Below, piece after piece: positions 8,741 through 17,018 of a stretch of 64,000 nt of DNA; the first letter of the stretch is position 1, and each line of letters opens with the position of its first letter. Source of the stretch: Sporosarcina sp. E16_8 (GTDB lineage: Bacteria; Bacillota; Bacilli; Bacillales_A; Planococcaceae); assembly GCF_017347095.1 (NCBI RefSeq), contig NZ_JADPRZ010000009.1, positions 35,885-99,884 of the forward strand, in the 5' to 3' direction. The notes beneath the pieces were generated by a model, which was not told where the DNA came from, searched no databases, and was given only the letters and a program-made list of their open reading frames with translations. A program made the translations under genes and the position numbers.

Positions 8741-9173
8741 AAACTACATCCGTGTAACCGACAACAACATGCGCTTTCGTTACGACCAATCCGCCATTCT
8801 TTTAGAGGAAACCGGATCCGAGTCACCCTTGCGTGAAAATCGTATAGACCTTTGGCAACAATTCTTTTATGACTGCTGTTTTTTCTTTTTCAAGCCTTTC
8901 CACACGTTACACTTTCTTAACAACAGGCTGTACAAGCTGTTCGACTTCTTTTGGTTTTTCCGCAACAACGGTTGCCACCACTTCACTAGGCTTCTGGTCA
9001 TTTAGCACTTGTACAAGCACGTATCCGACTCCTGCCAAGATGAAAACGGTACAGACTATGCCTATCCACAACCACATTTTTCCCGTTTTCTACATAGAAG
9101 TACCGCAACTACTACAAAACAGTGAAGTTGCTTCATTTTTACCCCCCCCACACTTCTGACAAAACATTGTCAT
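8741..9173 (-). pseudogene. zinc-ribbon, membrane-anchored trypsin-like protease, decayed
   Basis: From ATG 9173 on the minus strand a single frame can be followed through four in-frame stops. It starts with a zinc ribbon (MFCQKCGGG...LFCSSCGTS), then a stop, a membrane helix (MWLWIGIVCTVFILAGVGYV), a linker rich in V/E/K, a stop, KEKTAVIKELLPKVYTIFTQG, a stop, LGSGFL, a stop, and KNGGLVVTKAHVVVGYTDVVL. The last part matches the start of a trypsin-like serine protease domain (GSGFL...VTNAHVV). The gene is then cut by repeat A2, with the Asp/Ser part of the triad gone. Decay is by nonsense changes with no visible frameshift. Confidence 0.75.
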
Positions 9174-9259
9174 ACCTCTAGTTGTTTATTGCTATTAGTA
9201 TCGGCCTATTCGACAAGAATTGAAAGGGGGAGGAGTTAGAATATAAGAGATTAAAATTC

Positions 9260-9405
9260 GGGGTACCTGCGTCAAACAAAGACAAACAACTAACACACCC
9301 AGATAAATGTAGAAAGATAGCAGGAATTCGCCAATTTGTCTAATTTTCATTATATTATAGTGAATTACTTGATGATTAATGTCCGCGCACAGCTACCTGA
9401 AATTT
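9260..9405. repeat. interspersed repeat family B, copy B1
   Basis: Starts GGGGTACCTGCGTC and ends GCGCACAGCTACCTGAAATT; about 146 bp. The central hairpin of the better copies is degenerate here. It lies between the protease relic and the exporter gene. Confidence 0.75.
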
Positions 9406-9613
9406 ATCTACGTGTTAAACTATAGGCAGATGAATTTCGAGGAATAGTCCAAAAACTATTCTTAGAATACACTACAAATATATTGATATCCATCGAAGCT
9501 GATGCTAACCGGTTATGGTGTCTATGATTGTACATATATGTGAATTAACGCGAATGTTTGTAAAACAGGTAACCTGCAAGGACTTACATAGAAAATAATA
9601 GGATGGTGCTTCC

Positions 9614-10579
9614 GTGATTGGTATGGGCTATCGGACGATAAAGACTGCTGTAGGAGCAGGGCTGGCAATTTGGATTGCGAGTTTATTGGATTTGGAATTT
9701 GCAACATTTGCAGGAATTATTGTTATTATGTGTATCGAGAGAACGAAGAAAAAGACATTAATTACAATGAAGGATAAATTCTTTGCTTCTCTTTTATCTT
9801 TGATTCTTGGTGCTTTGTTGTTTGAAGTACTGGGTTATTACCCCGTTGTCTTTTCCTTATTTATTTTATTATTCGTTCCAATCCTTGTAAGAGCTCACAT
9901 CCAGGCTGGTTTTGTCACAAGTATGGTTGTCGTATTACATGTTTATACAGTAAAGGATGCTACTTGGGCTCTGTTTCTGAACGAGCTCTATATTATTTTT
10001 ATCGGTATGGGAATTGCTCTTCTCGTCAATAGTTTCATGCCAAATTTAAAGCGAGATATTGAAAACTTTAAGAAGGAGATTGAACAAAAGTTTGAAATTA
10101 TTCTCTTTGAATTCTCTGCCAATTTAAGGGATAGTATGCGAAGCTGGGATGGGAAAGAGATACTTGAGGTAGAAGATTTGATTAATCAATCCAAAAGCAT
10201 TGCCATTCAAGATATAGAAAATCATCCGCTGAGAAAACAAAATAAAGATTATTATTATCTGGAAATGCGAGAGGATCAACTGGAACTCCTAAAACATATG
10301 ATGAAAATCGTTGCTATTTTCTCGTCATCCAGCCTAGACGTCAAACAGAAAGAAATGTTTGCAGAGTTCTTGGAGAATTTAAGTCGGAACGTTCATTCGG
10401 GAGATACAACGGACATTTCATTAAATGAGTTAGAGGAATTAAATGCCTTGATCCGTAGGATGGAGTTGCCGAAGACAAGAGAAGAATTTGAAGTACGGGC
10501 GAATCTATTTTATTTGATTTTTGAAATGAAAAACTACTTAAACATAAAGAAAAAACTTTTTGCGAAAAGAAGTCGGTAG
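9614..10579 (+). CDS. aromatic acid exporter family protein (YqjA-like, FUSC-type)
   Basis: A 321-residue inner-membrane protein. The N-terminal half (to about residue 140) has several hydrophobic helices: VGAGLAIWIASLLDL, FAGIIVIMCIERTKKKT, FFASLLSLILGALLFEVLGYYPVVFSLFILLFVPILV and LYIIFIGMGIALLVNSF. The C-terminal half is a soluble alpha-helical domain like the DUF939-type C-terminal region of Bacillus YqjA homologues. Members are believed to export aromatic carboxylic acids or related compounds; the substrate here is unknown. GTG 9614 has AGGATGG eight bases upstream; ATG 9623 is the alternative. It stands alone after repeat B1. Confidence 0.85.
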   Translation: MIGMGYRTIKTAVGAGLAIWIASLLDLEFATFAGIIVIMCIERTKKKTLITMKDKFFASLLSLILGALLFEVLGYYPVVFSLFILLFVPILVRAHIQAGFVTSMVVVLHVYTVKDATWALFLNELYIIFIGMGIALLVNSFMPNLKRDIENFKKEIEQKFEIILFEFSANLRDSMRSWDGKEILEVEDLINQSKSIAIQDIENHPLRKQNKDYYYLEMREDQLELLKHMMKIVAIFSSSSLDVKQKEMFAEFLENLSRNVHSGDTTDISLNELEELNALIRRMELPKTREEFEVRANLFYLIFEMKNYLNIKKKLFAKRSR

Positions 10580-11098
10580 TGGGAGGAGCCTGTGAGAGAG
10601 GATATTCAGATGATTCATCACGATTTCATAAAATAAATAGCGGATATCGATTATATAACGCCCTGTTGATATCCTCTGAACGACATTATTTATATTTTAG
10701 AGAGGATAAAAACTTCCATTTCACATTAATCTGAAGTTGAATCGTGGAATTGTTTTTCAGCTAGGTGTTTTGGGCGGGGCAGATTTGCAATCAGTTTTTT
10801 TATAAGTGTTTAGTTTTATCCAAGTTTGAAAAGTACTGAGCATAAAAATGTAGGTGAATACACGCACGTTATGTTAGTTGTCTACCGTCAGCACTGCGCA
10901 CATGAAGAATTAAATTTTAGGTACCTATGCAACAATCAATTCACACGGTTCTATAAGAATACAAAGAAGATTAGATATTGAAGTAAATACCTAATCCACG
11001 CCTTATAAGTATGTAATTGCGGTGAATGAACAGGTCCTAACAATTACATCTGGAATAAAGATATGCTTGTTACAAGCTAAAATGAAAGAGGTATTATC
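10580..11098. other. non-coding stretch with a degenerate family B relic
   Basis: No gene seen. AGAGGATAT (about 10596) is matched by an inverted ATATCCTCT (about 10668), a wide-looped inverted repeat. From about 10919 to 10990 the sequence (AGGTACCTATGC, then CAATTCACAC) aligns with the left half of family B, while the right end is lost. Confidence 0.5.
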
Positions 11099-11839
11099 AT
11101 GCAATATATAGTTTTCGATTTAGAGGCAACGATGTCACGTACAACAGATATGCCACAGTATATAATTGAAATTGGAGCTGCCAAAGTCTCTGATGTCGAA
11201 GGTGAATTAAAGATCGTTGATACGTTTCAGTCTTACGTAAAGCCCCCACAAATGGATTTACTTGATAAGAGAACATTGAGATTTATAGGGGGAACTGCTG
11301 ATCAGTTCATTAACTCACCGAACATGGTAGAGGTAGTGCAAAGATTTCGTAAGTGGATAGGCGAAGAAGATTACTATCTATGTAGTTGGAGCAATAGCGA
11401 CCTTCGACTCCTTGTCCATCACTATGCGAAGGAAAGATTTGATTTATCGTGGGTAAAGAACTTTAATGATATACAAAGACCTATATGTGTTGATGTTTTT
11501 CAAGAAAATAGACAAATTTCACTGGAAGAAGCATTAACGATGAGTGGAATTGAACAAGATGGAGAACTTCACTCTGCTTGTGATGATGCGGTTAACACAG
11601 CAAAACTTCTTGTGAAAAACATAAAAGATATCGTAGCCACTACATCTGATGATCCGTTTGTACAAATAATTTGCGCTCTGTATAGGAATTGTTTCATATG
11701 TGGTAAAACTACAAGGCATAACGACCTTCACCTGAATGAAAAAGGCAAGAAGACTAATAAATGTAATGCTTGTTGGGAAAGAATAAGTGAAGAAAATCTA
11801 GCGAAAGAGTTAGAGGGAAAAGCCAATATCAAGGTATAA
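11099..11839 (+). CDS. DEDDh 3'-5' exonuclease with C-terminal Cys cluster
   Basis: A 246-residue cytosolic exonuclease-like protein of the KapD/DnaQ type. Exo I is FDLEAT (Asp7, Glu9), Exo II is SWSNSDLRLL (Asp near 102), and Exo III is LHSACDDAVNTAKLL, giving the His and final Asp of the DEDDh set. All four acidic metal ligands and the general base are therefore present. After the nuclease domain, residues about 198-225 carry CFICGKT...NKCNACWE, a two-CxxC arrangement likely to bind zinc. Likely 3'-5' cleavage of single-stranded nucleic acid. ATG 11099 has GAAAGAGG upstream. No operon partner; repeat A3 follows. Confidence 0.88.
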   Translation: MQYIVFDLEATMSRTTDMPQYIIEIGAAKVSDVEGELKIVDTFQSYVKPPQMDLLDKRTLRFIGGTADQFINSPNMVEVVQRFRKWIGEEDYYLCSWSNSDLRLLVHHYAKERFDLSWVKNFNDIQRPICVDVFQENRQISLEEALTMSGIEQDGELHSACDDAVNTAKLLVKNIKDIVATTSDDPFVQIICALYRNCFICGKTTRHNDLHLNEKGKKTNKCNACWERISEENLAKELEGKANIKV

Positions 11840-11851
11840 TAAATAAATACA

Positions 11852-11923
11852 TGCTGCCTGTGCATGGTGCAAATCAGACGCAATTCAGAATTAAACTCAA
11901 TTGTGTGCTGCCGGGCAACTGGC
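11852..11923. repeat. interspersed repeat family A, copy A3
   Basis: Begins ATGCTGCCTGTGC; the right part is worn (GTGTGCTGCCGGGCAACTGG). It separates the exonuclease gene from the gene fragment that starts at about 11924, which it appears to truncate. Confidence 0.75.
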
Positions 11924-12103
11924 AATCAAACGGATGCACACGAAAAAGGATTGATGGAGTACGTCGAGGACGAAAAATACGGTAAGTTTAGTCGTTACAT
12001 TAAACGGTTGATAGCGCAATTTCGTGATGGTGGTGCTCGAGTATATTCAGCCACTGTAATGTTTGAACTGGAAGAAAATGATTTAATGAGTGGCTATTTA
12101 TGA
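11924..12103 (+). pseudogene. 5'-truncated hypothetical mobile-element gene
   Basis: An open frame reads HEKGLMEYVEDEKYGKFSRYIKRLIAQFRDGG and ends DLMSGYL at 12101-12103. No start codon with a ribosome binding site lies in front: the frame runs out of repeat A3. The KYGKFSRYIKRLIA pattern looks like the ends of small plasmid/phage DNA-binding-type proteins, but I cannot name the family. The stop codon overlaps the strong AAAGGAGG site of the next ORF, so the two were one transcription unit. Confidence 0.5.
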
Positions 12104-12117
12104 AAGGAGGAAATCAA

Positions 12118-12330
12118 ATGACGTATACAATTTGCAAGCAACGGAAATATTCAGGTGGCGATGTATTGGAATCGCGTATAAAAGTTAAGTCGTTGGATGC
12201 TTTTTTAGAACGTTGACGAGGAATGTCTTAGCTGCTGAATACAGAAGTGGTTGGAGAGATTGCGCGGGGAGTTACGGGGCACCATTTTATTTACGACGAT
12301 TTATATACGTTTCAAATTGTGGTGAAATAA
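12118..12330 (+). pseudogene. small ORF interrupted by two in-frame stops
   Basis: ATG 12118 has an excellent AAAGGAGG ribosome binding site. The product MTYTICKQRKYSGGDVLESR...LDAFLER stops at TGA 12214-12216; in the same frame, after a second stop at 12229, it continues LLNTEVVGEIARGVTGHHFIYDD to 12330. The conserved frame across two stops indicates nonsense decay of a protein of about 70 residues. Family not recognised; coupled to the fragment before it. Confidence 0.5.
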
Positions 12331-12392
12331 AAAAGAGTAGTAGATACGCTCCTTCTTTTCGTGGCATACTTTTTGGCAAAAAAAACGTTAAT

Positions 12393-12429
12393 ATTAATCG
12401 AAAGTATAAGCGTCTAACTTTCGATTAAT
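12393..12429. terminator. hairpin, 13-bp perfect stem
   Basis: Arms 12393-12405 and 12417-12429 around an 11-base loop. Confidence 0.5.
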
Positions 12430-12546
12430 CGTTACTATTACTGACTTTCATTAAACATTTCTTATAGTTGATAACGTTAGAAACGACTCCTGTCGTCTTC
12501 ATTTGTAAATATAATATAAATACAGCCGTATCAATAGTTTTGAAGG

Positions 12547-12597
12547 ATAGGGATATTGCCCAGGAGTTAAACTCCGGGCAATATCCCTATTTAATTT
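12547..12597 (+). terminator. strong intrinsic terminator, about 22-bp stem
   Basis: Outer arms 12547-12561 and 12576-12590 plus an inner GGAGTT/AACTCC stem, followed by TTTAATTTTAAATTTTT. It directly precedes repeat B2. Confidence 0.75.
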
Positions 12598-12605
12598 TAA
12601 ATTTT

Positions 12606-12762
12606 TGGGTACCTGTACGTCACAAAAAGAAAAACAATTCACACCTCAACAAACATACAAAAAGATCAGACATCCGCAAATTCGGTTGATTTTAGTACCA
12701 TTATTACACAATTGTAGTGTATTAACTAATTAGTTCCGATAACAGGTAACAGAAAATTAAAT
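12606..12762. repeat. interspersed repeat family B, copy B2
   Basis: Begins GGGTACCTGTACGTCAC and ends AACAGGTAACAGAAAATTAAA. The internal CAATTCACAC and GCAAATTCGGTTGATTTT segments align with the other B copies. Confidence 0.75.
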
Positions 12763-12818
12763 GGAGAACCTGAATTAGCTAACTGCAAGGTAATTAGATT
12801 GTTAAATTAATATACTAT

Positions 12819-12846
12819 TTGACATTATCAGGGTTGTGTATATAAT
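12819..12846 (+). promoter_or_regulatory. sigma-A promoter of the GntR/CitE/CoA-transferase operon
   Basis: TTGACA (12819-12824) and TATAAT (12841-12846) are separated by 16 bases; both hexamers match consensus. The expected transcription start falls at the operator-like site at 12856. Confidence 0.8.
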
Positions 12847-12855
12847 TAAGTTGAA

Positions 12856-12875
12856 TTGGTAGACCCAGTAAACCA
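12856..12875 (+). promoter_or_regulatory. probable GntR/FadR-type operator, site 1
   Basis: TTGGTAGACCCAGTAAACCA has TGGT/ACCA half-sites in dyad arrangement, as expected for FCD-class GntR regulators. It overlaps the predicted start point. Nearly the same sequence recurs at 15930 in front of the next operon. Confidence 0.65.
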
Positions 12876-12988
12876 GGGGCGTTTTTATAGTTAGGTTGTG
12901 CTACTACTATTCAAATTGGAAGCGCATACATCAAAGGATATCTATTTGATATGATTGAAATCACATAATTGGATAGGATGAATGCATC

Positions 12989-13681
12989 GTGAATAGACAA
13001 GAAATTAAGCATACAAGATTATATGAACAAGTGATTTTAAAGCTTGAAAAAGATTTTTCAAAAGGCATTTTGAAAATAGGAGATCGATTAGCTTCAGAGA
13101 GAGAATCGGCCGAACACTTTAATATTAGTAGGGGAACATTAAGGGATGCTTTCCGAGTTCTAGAATCGCAAGGGATCATTGAAACAATACCTGGCGATGG
13201 GAGGTATTTAAGAAAGAGCTTAGATGAAATTGATAGAAGTGAACATCCTGTCATCGAAGATTTAAAAAAATCCGCAATGTTGGATTTAATAGAGACTCGG
13301 GAGATTATTGAGACTGGAATGATTGGATTTGTTTGTGAAAGAGCAACGGATAAAGATATTCTTAGGCTTGAATACTTAGCTTTACAAATGAATATAGGAC
13401 CAACTTCTTCTGGGGAACCAAATGCTGATTACTATTTTCACCATGCGCTTGCAGAATGTAGTAAGAATAGTGCTATTTTAAATTTTATGAAATTGAACAT
13501 GGAAATAATTAATCAAACTCGTGAAAAGAACTTTGCTAGGGGGAACAACTTTGAACAAGCGCAAAAGGAGCATATTGCGATTGTAGAAGCTATCAAAAAT
13601 AGAGATCCTCAAATTGCAAAACAAAAAGTAATGGAACATTTTATACACATTCGAAAAAGAATGTGTAATTTAAAAGATTGA
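12989..13681 (+). CDS. GntR-family transcriptional regulator (FadR/FCD type)
   Basis: A 230-residue repressor-type protein. A winged helix-turn-helix occupies residues about 8-75 (LASERESAEHFNISRGTLRDAFRVLESQGIIETIPGDG read in parts). An all-helical FCD ligand domain fills residues about 95-220, with the His/Asp-rich pattern (DYYFHHALAECS, EHIAIVEAI) that often coordinates a metal and a carboxylate effector. It is first in an operon with a CitE-like lyase and a CoA-transferase, so the effector is plausibly an organic acid or its CoA-related product. An operator-like dyad lies at its own promoter, suggesting autoregulation. TTG/GTG context upstream of 12989 is weak; the next gene starts 11 bases after the stop. 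Confidence 0.9.
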   Translation: MNRQEIKHTRLYEQVILKLEKDFSKGILKIGDRLASERESAEHFNISRGTLRDAFRVLESQGIIETIPGDGRYLRKSLDEIDRSEHPVIEDLKKSAMLDLIETREIIETGMIGFVCERATDKDILRLEYLALQMNIGPTSSGEPNADYYFHHALAECSKNSAILNFMKLNMEIINQTREKNFARGNNFEQAQKEHIAIVEAIKNRDPQIAKQKVMEHFIHIRKRMCNLKD

Positions 13682-13692
13682 GGAGTAATAAA

Positions 13693-14625
13693 ATGGTTAT
13701 TAACGGAACAGATAATGTAATTCGAAGGTCAAGACTAATAATGCCAGCTAATGAAAAAAGGTTTACTGAAAAGGCTTACTTAAGAAATGCAGATGCAATC
13801 GTTCTTGATTTAGAAGACAGTGTTTCAATAGCTGAGAAATCATCCACTCGTAAGCTAATTCAAGCACTAACTGTGGTTGTTTCAAAAGGTGGAAGTGAAG
13901 TAATCGTAAGGGTCAATAATACAGAAGATTTATTACAAAAGGATATTGAGTATTCCGTTTCCCCAACTTTAGATGGATTATATATTCCAAAAGTTGAGAC
14001 AGTAGATCAGCTTAAGTATATAGATTCCTTGTTGGATGAATTAGAAATGAAAAGAGGGATTCCTCATGGGAAAGTTAAGTTAGGTATCACGATTGAGACG
14101 GCAAAAGGTTATTTAAATGTCGAAGAAATTATAAAGGCTAGTAAGCGAATTGATTCTATTTCGCTTGGGGCTGAGGATTTCTCTCTTGATTCAGGTATGG
14201 AACTTACTAATGAAACGTATAATGGATTTTTAATCCCTAGAATGCAAATGGTTTTTGTTGCACGTGCTTATGATAAGCTTCCGCTTGGCTTAATGGGAAG
14301 TATATCTGATTACAGTGATAATGAAATTGTTGAAAAAAATGCTACTCTTGCTTATAAACACGGATTTCTTGGTGCTAGCTGTATACATCCAAAAAACGTG
14401 GAAGTATTAAATAGGTGTTTTTCTCCGAGCATGGAGGAGATTAAATTTTCAAGAAAAATTATCGACACATTTGAAGTTAGTTTAGATAATGGAAAAGCTT
14501 CAATAAAATTAGGGGATAAAATGATTGATTACTCACACTATAGAAAGGCGAAAAAAATCATTGATAGACATACTAAGATAGAAGAATTTGAATTTAAAAA
14601 GAAGGCAGCTAGAGAGTCTATATAA
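13693..14625 (+). CDS. HpcH/HpaI aldolase-citrate lyase family protein (CitE-like)
   Basis: About 310 residues, a TIM-barrel lyase of the CitE/malyl-CoA/citramalyl-CoA lyase group, expected to cleave a 3-hydroxyacyl-CoA to acetyl-CoA (or propionyl-CoA) and an oxo-acid with Mg2+. Visible are LIMPANEKRF, the acidic strand DAIVLDLEDSV, GITIETAKGYLNVEEI with the metal-binding Glu, the LGAEDFSLDSGM loop with the second acidic ligand, and GASCIHPKNVEVLN. ATG 13693 is chosen because GAGGAG lies seven bases upstream and overlaps the stop of the regulator. The CoA-transferase downstream could provide the CoA-thioester substrate. Free-standing, without the CitD/CitF subunits of citrate lyase. Confidence 0.88.
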   Translation: MVINGTDNVIRRSRLIMPANEKRFTEKAYLRNADAIVLDLEDSVSIAEKSSTRKLIQALTVVVSKGGSEVIVRVNNTEDLLQKDIEYSVSPTLDGLYIPKVETVDQLKYIDSLLDELEMKRGIPHGKVKLGITIETAKGYLNVEEIIKASKRIDSISLGAEDFSLDSGMELTNETYNGFLIPRMQMVFVARAYDKLPLGLMGSISDYSDNEIVEKNATLAYKHGFLGASCIHPKNVEVLNRCFSPSMEEIKFSRKIIDTFEVSLDNGKASIKLGDKMIDYSHYRKAKKIIDRHTKIEEFEFKKKAARESI

Positions 14626-14638
14626 GGGGGTTCGTTAA

Positions 14639-15847
14639 TTGAATAGTAATAAAAGTTTACCTTTAAAAGGACTTAAAATTCTTGATGCATCTACTATGAT
14701 TGCGGCACCTTGGTCTAGTACCTATCTTGCTGACTTTGGTGCAGATGTAATAAAAATTGAACACCCAGAGTTTGGAGATCATGCTAGAGGATACGGAAAA
14801 CAAAAAGAGGGTAGTTCACTTTTTTGGAAAACGTTAAATAGAAATAAAAAATGTATCACACTGAATCTTAGCAAACGAGAAGGGCAAGAGCTATTTAAAA
14901 AGCTAGTTTCTGAAGTCGATGTTGTCGTAGAAAATTTTAGACCGGGGACATTCGAAAAGTGGAATTTAGATTGGGGTACTTTATCTAAGATTAATCCATC
15001 GTTAATTTTATTACGAACAACGGGATTTGGTCAAGATGGTCCTTATTCGTCTAGGGCGGGATTCGGTACAGTTGCCGAGGGGATGAGTGGATTTACATCA
15101 ATAAACGGTGAAGCAGGTGGTTCACCAACACTTCCAGGTCTTGCTCTAGCTGATGGAGTTGGAAGCGTTTTTGGATCATTATCGATTATGATCGCACTAT
15201 ATGAAAGAGCAAATAATCCCGATCGCGAAGGACAATTTATTGATATGTCTCTGTATGAACCATTATTAAGATTTATGGAACCACACCTAATGGCATATGA
15301 CCAACTTGGTATAGTTGGCGAGCGTGTTGGAAATGGCAGTGTTTCAACTGCACCACGAAATTCTTATCAAACAAAAGATGGGAAATGGGCTGCTTTATCA
15401 GGTGCCACACAATCGATAACAAAAAATATATTTAAAGCAATTGGAAGAGAAGAATTATTTGAAGATGAAAAGTTCTCCACTAATGAGGCTAGAATCAAAA
15501 ACGTTAAGGAGCTAGATGTACTTATAGGTGGATGGATTAAAGAAAGAAATCTTAGTGAAGTTCTCCAAGTATTTAATGATTACGGGGCAGTCATCGGTCC
15601 AATGTATGACGTGAGTCAATTATATGAAGATCCACATTTTAAACATCGAGAAACATTCATTACCGTTGAGGATGAAGAATTTGGTGAAATGAGGGTTCCA
15701 AATGTAGTTGCAAAATTTTCGAGAACACCTGGAGCGGTTAAAAGTTTGGGAGCAAATAAAGGTGAACATAATAATGAGATTTATTGTAAAATGTTGTCTC
15801 TCTCAGAAGAGGAAGTCGAGGAATTAAGGATTAATAAAATCATTTAG
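14639..15847 (+). CDS. class III CoA-transferase (CaiB/BaiF family)
   Basis: 402 residues, the normal length. It transfers CoA between acyl-CoA and a free carboxylate through an aspartyl-thioester; the nucleophile is probably Asp172 in ALADGVGSVFGSL. Other landmarks are ILDASTMIAAPWSSTYLADFGADVIKIE read in parts, NRNKKCITLNLSKREG, VVVENFRPGTFEKWNL and LLRTTGFGQDGPY. TTG 14639 is the likely start, with AAGGGGG ten bases before. With the CitE-like lyase it suggests activation of a 2-methylmalate-, malate- or itaconate-like acid followed by C-C cleavage, but no hydratase is present and the acid is not identifiable. Confidence 0.9.
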   Translation: MNSNKSLPLKGLKILDASTMIAAPWSSTYLADFGADVIKIEHPEFGDHARGYGKQKEGSSLFWKTLNRNKKCITLNLSKREGQELFKKLVSEVDVVVENFRPGTFEKWNLDWGTLSKINPSLILLRTTGFGQDGPYSSRAGFGTVAEGMSGFTSINGEAGGSPTLPGLALADGVGSVFGSLSIMIALYERANNPDREGQFIDMSLYEPLLRFMEPHLMAYDQLGIVGERVGNGSVSTAPRNSYQTKDGKWAALSGATQSITKNIFKAIGREELFEDEKFSTNEARIKNVKELDVLIGGWIKERNLSEVLQVFNDYGAVIGPMYDVSQLYEDPHFKHRETFITVEDEEFGEMRVPNVVAKFSRTPGAVKSLGANKGEHNNEIYCKMLSLSEEEVEELRINKII

Positions 15848-15929
15848 AATGCATCTATGTCATTTAAAGGGTTCGCTAAGTTAAGGGGAAACTTACATTT
15901 TTAGATGTTAACAAATAAGTTTACCCAAA

Positions 15930-15948
15930 TTGGTAAACCCAGTTAACC
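15930..15948 (+). promoter_or_regulatory. probable GntR/FadR-type operator, site 2
   Basis: TTGGTAAACCCAGTTAACC differs from site 1 at only two positions over 19 bases. A further half-site GTTTACC (15919-15925) lies inverted just upstream. It sits in the leader of the ribokinase/ABC operon, so the two operons probably share a regulator. Confidence 0.65.
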
Positions 15949-16008
15949 GGTTAGAAAAAGTTGCATCTTATCAAAGCACCTTTGTTGTTATACTAAATCG
16001 GTTTTTAG

Positions 16009-16122
16009 ATGGGTGAATGGTTATTGAGTAAATTAATAGCTTTGTCTGGAAGTGAAGGAGATTACAATGTATATGCAGCACAACATTATGGGGCAAAGAA
16101 ACGAATAAGGGGGTGTTGGTAA
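16009..16122 (+). CDS. possible 37-aa leader ORF overlapping the kinase start
   Basis: ATG 16009 opens MGEWLLSKLIALSGSEGDYNVY...RGCW, and its TAA overlaps the next ATG as TAATG, the classic coupling junction. Its own ribosome binding site is weak. A second mini-ORF (13 codons from ATG 16067) has a much better GAAGGAG site in another frame. Either could be a leader that couples translation; no family is recognised. Confidence 0.3.
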   Translation: MGEWLLSKLIALSGSEGDYNVYAAQHYGAKKRIRGCW

Positions 16123-17015
16123 TGGGGAAAAAGATAGCAGTAGTAGGTAGTATTAATATGGATTATTTTATTGAATGTGATCAATCTCCGAAATCTGGTG
16201 AAACGATTTTGGGTAAAAACTTTTTTACTTCTGTAGGGGGGAAGGGTGCTAACCAGGCAGTTGCAGCTTCAAGATTAGGCGGCAAAGTTTCTATGTTTGG
16301 TTCACTAGGAAATGATGAACATGGGAAAGTGCTTAATAGTCAATTACAAAAAGAGAACATAAATATAAACCAACTTCAACTATTGAATGACATAACTACA
16401 GGTGCAGCTTTTATTCAAATATTCAAAGGCGAAAATAAAATTATTGTGGTACCTGGTGCTAATGAACTTACTAATCGAGCCTACAGTCAAAGCATTGCGT
16501 CTGAATTACTGAACTACGATATCATCTTGTTCCAATTAGAAATACCCATTGAAACTCTGGAATACCTAGTGCCAATTTTATATAAGCATAACAAGATTAT
16601 AATTGTTAATCCTGCTCCCGCTAAAAAACTAGGTGATGAATTGTTAAATTGTATTACTTATTTGACACCTAATGAGCACGAATATTCAACGGTGACAAAT
16701 CAAACCGGTTCAATGAATGAGGTTTTATTCAAGTTTCCAAACAAACTCATTATTACCTGTGGGAATAAAGGGGTATTATATTTTGATGGTACTACTATAG
16801 TAGAGGTTCCGGCCATGATGGTTGATGTTGTTGATACTACAGGTGCTGGTGACACATTTACAGGAGCGTTTACCGTTGCTGTCTCAGAAGGAAAATCGAT
16901 AGAGGACTGCGTTCGTTTCGGCATTATTGCAGCAGGCCTATCGGTTACAAAAAAAGGTGCCCAGACAGGAATGCCTTCCATTGATGAGGTAGCCCGAATA
17001 TTGAAAGAAGGATGA
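16122..17015 (+). CDS. rbsK: PfkB-family carbohydrate kinase, ribokinase-like
   Basis: 297 residues. It should phosphorylate ribose (or a related pentose/nucleoside) with ATP in the cytosol. It shows GSINMDYFIECDQSPKSGET at the N-terminus, the PfkB signature 1 GGKGANQAVAASRLGG and signature 2 DTTGAGDTFTGAF, with the catalytic base Asp244 in GAGD. ATG 16122 is preferred over TTG 16113 because the GGGGG site is eight to nine bases away. It is the first enzyme of an operon with a CUT1 ABC importer and two ADP-ribosylglycohydrolase-family proteins, which supports a ribose-containing product. Distinguishing ribokinase from ribonucleoside kinase is not possible from this reading. Confidence 0.85.
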   Translation: MGKKIAVVGSINMDYFIECDQSPKSGETILGKNFFTSVGGKGANQAVAASRLGGKVSMFGSLGNDEHGKVLNSQLQKENININQLQLLNDITTGAAFIQIFKGENKIIVVPGANELTNRAYSQSIASELLNYDIILFQLEIPIETLEYLVPILYKHNKIIIVNPAPAKKLGDELLNCITYLTPNEHEYSTVTNQTGSMNEVLFKFPNKLIITCGNKGVLYFDGTTIVEVPAMMVDVVDTTGAGDTFTGAFTVAVSEGKSIEDCVRFGIIAAGLSVTKKGAQTGMPSIDEVARILKEG

Positions 17016-17018
17016 TTC

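Noticed and set aside
8603..9159. Plus-strand frames such as MRFRYDQSAILLEETG
   Set aside because: They lie opposite the decayed protease, which shows motif homology on the minus strand; the plus-strand frames have no homology or start sites.
15848..16121. Riboswitch in the leader of the ribokinase operon
   Set aside because: I saw no purine, SAM, T-box or other known aptamer core; the operator-like dyad explains the main structure.
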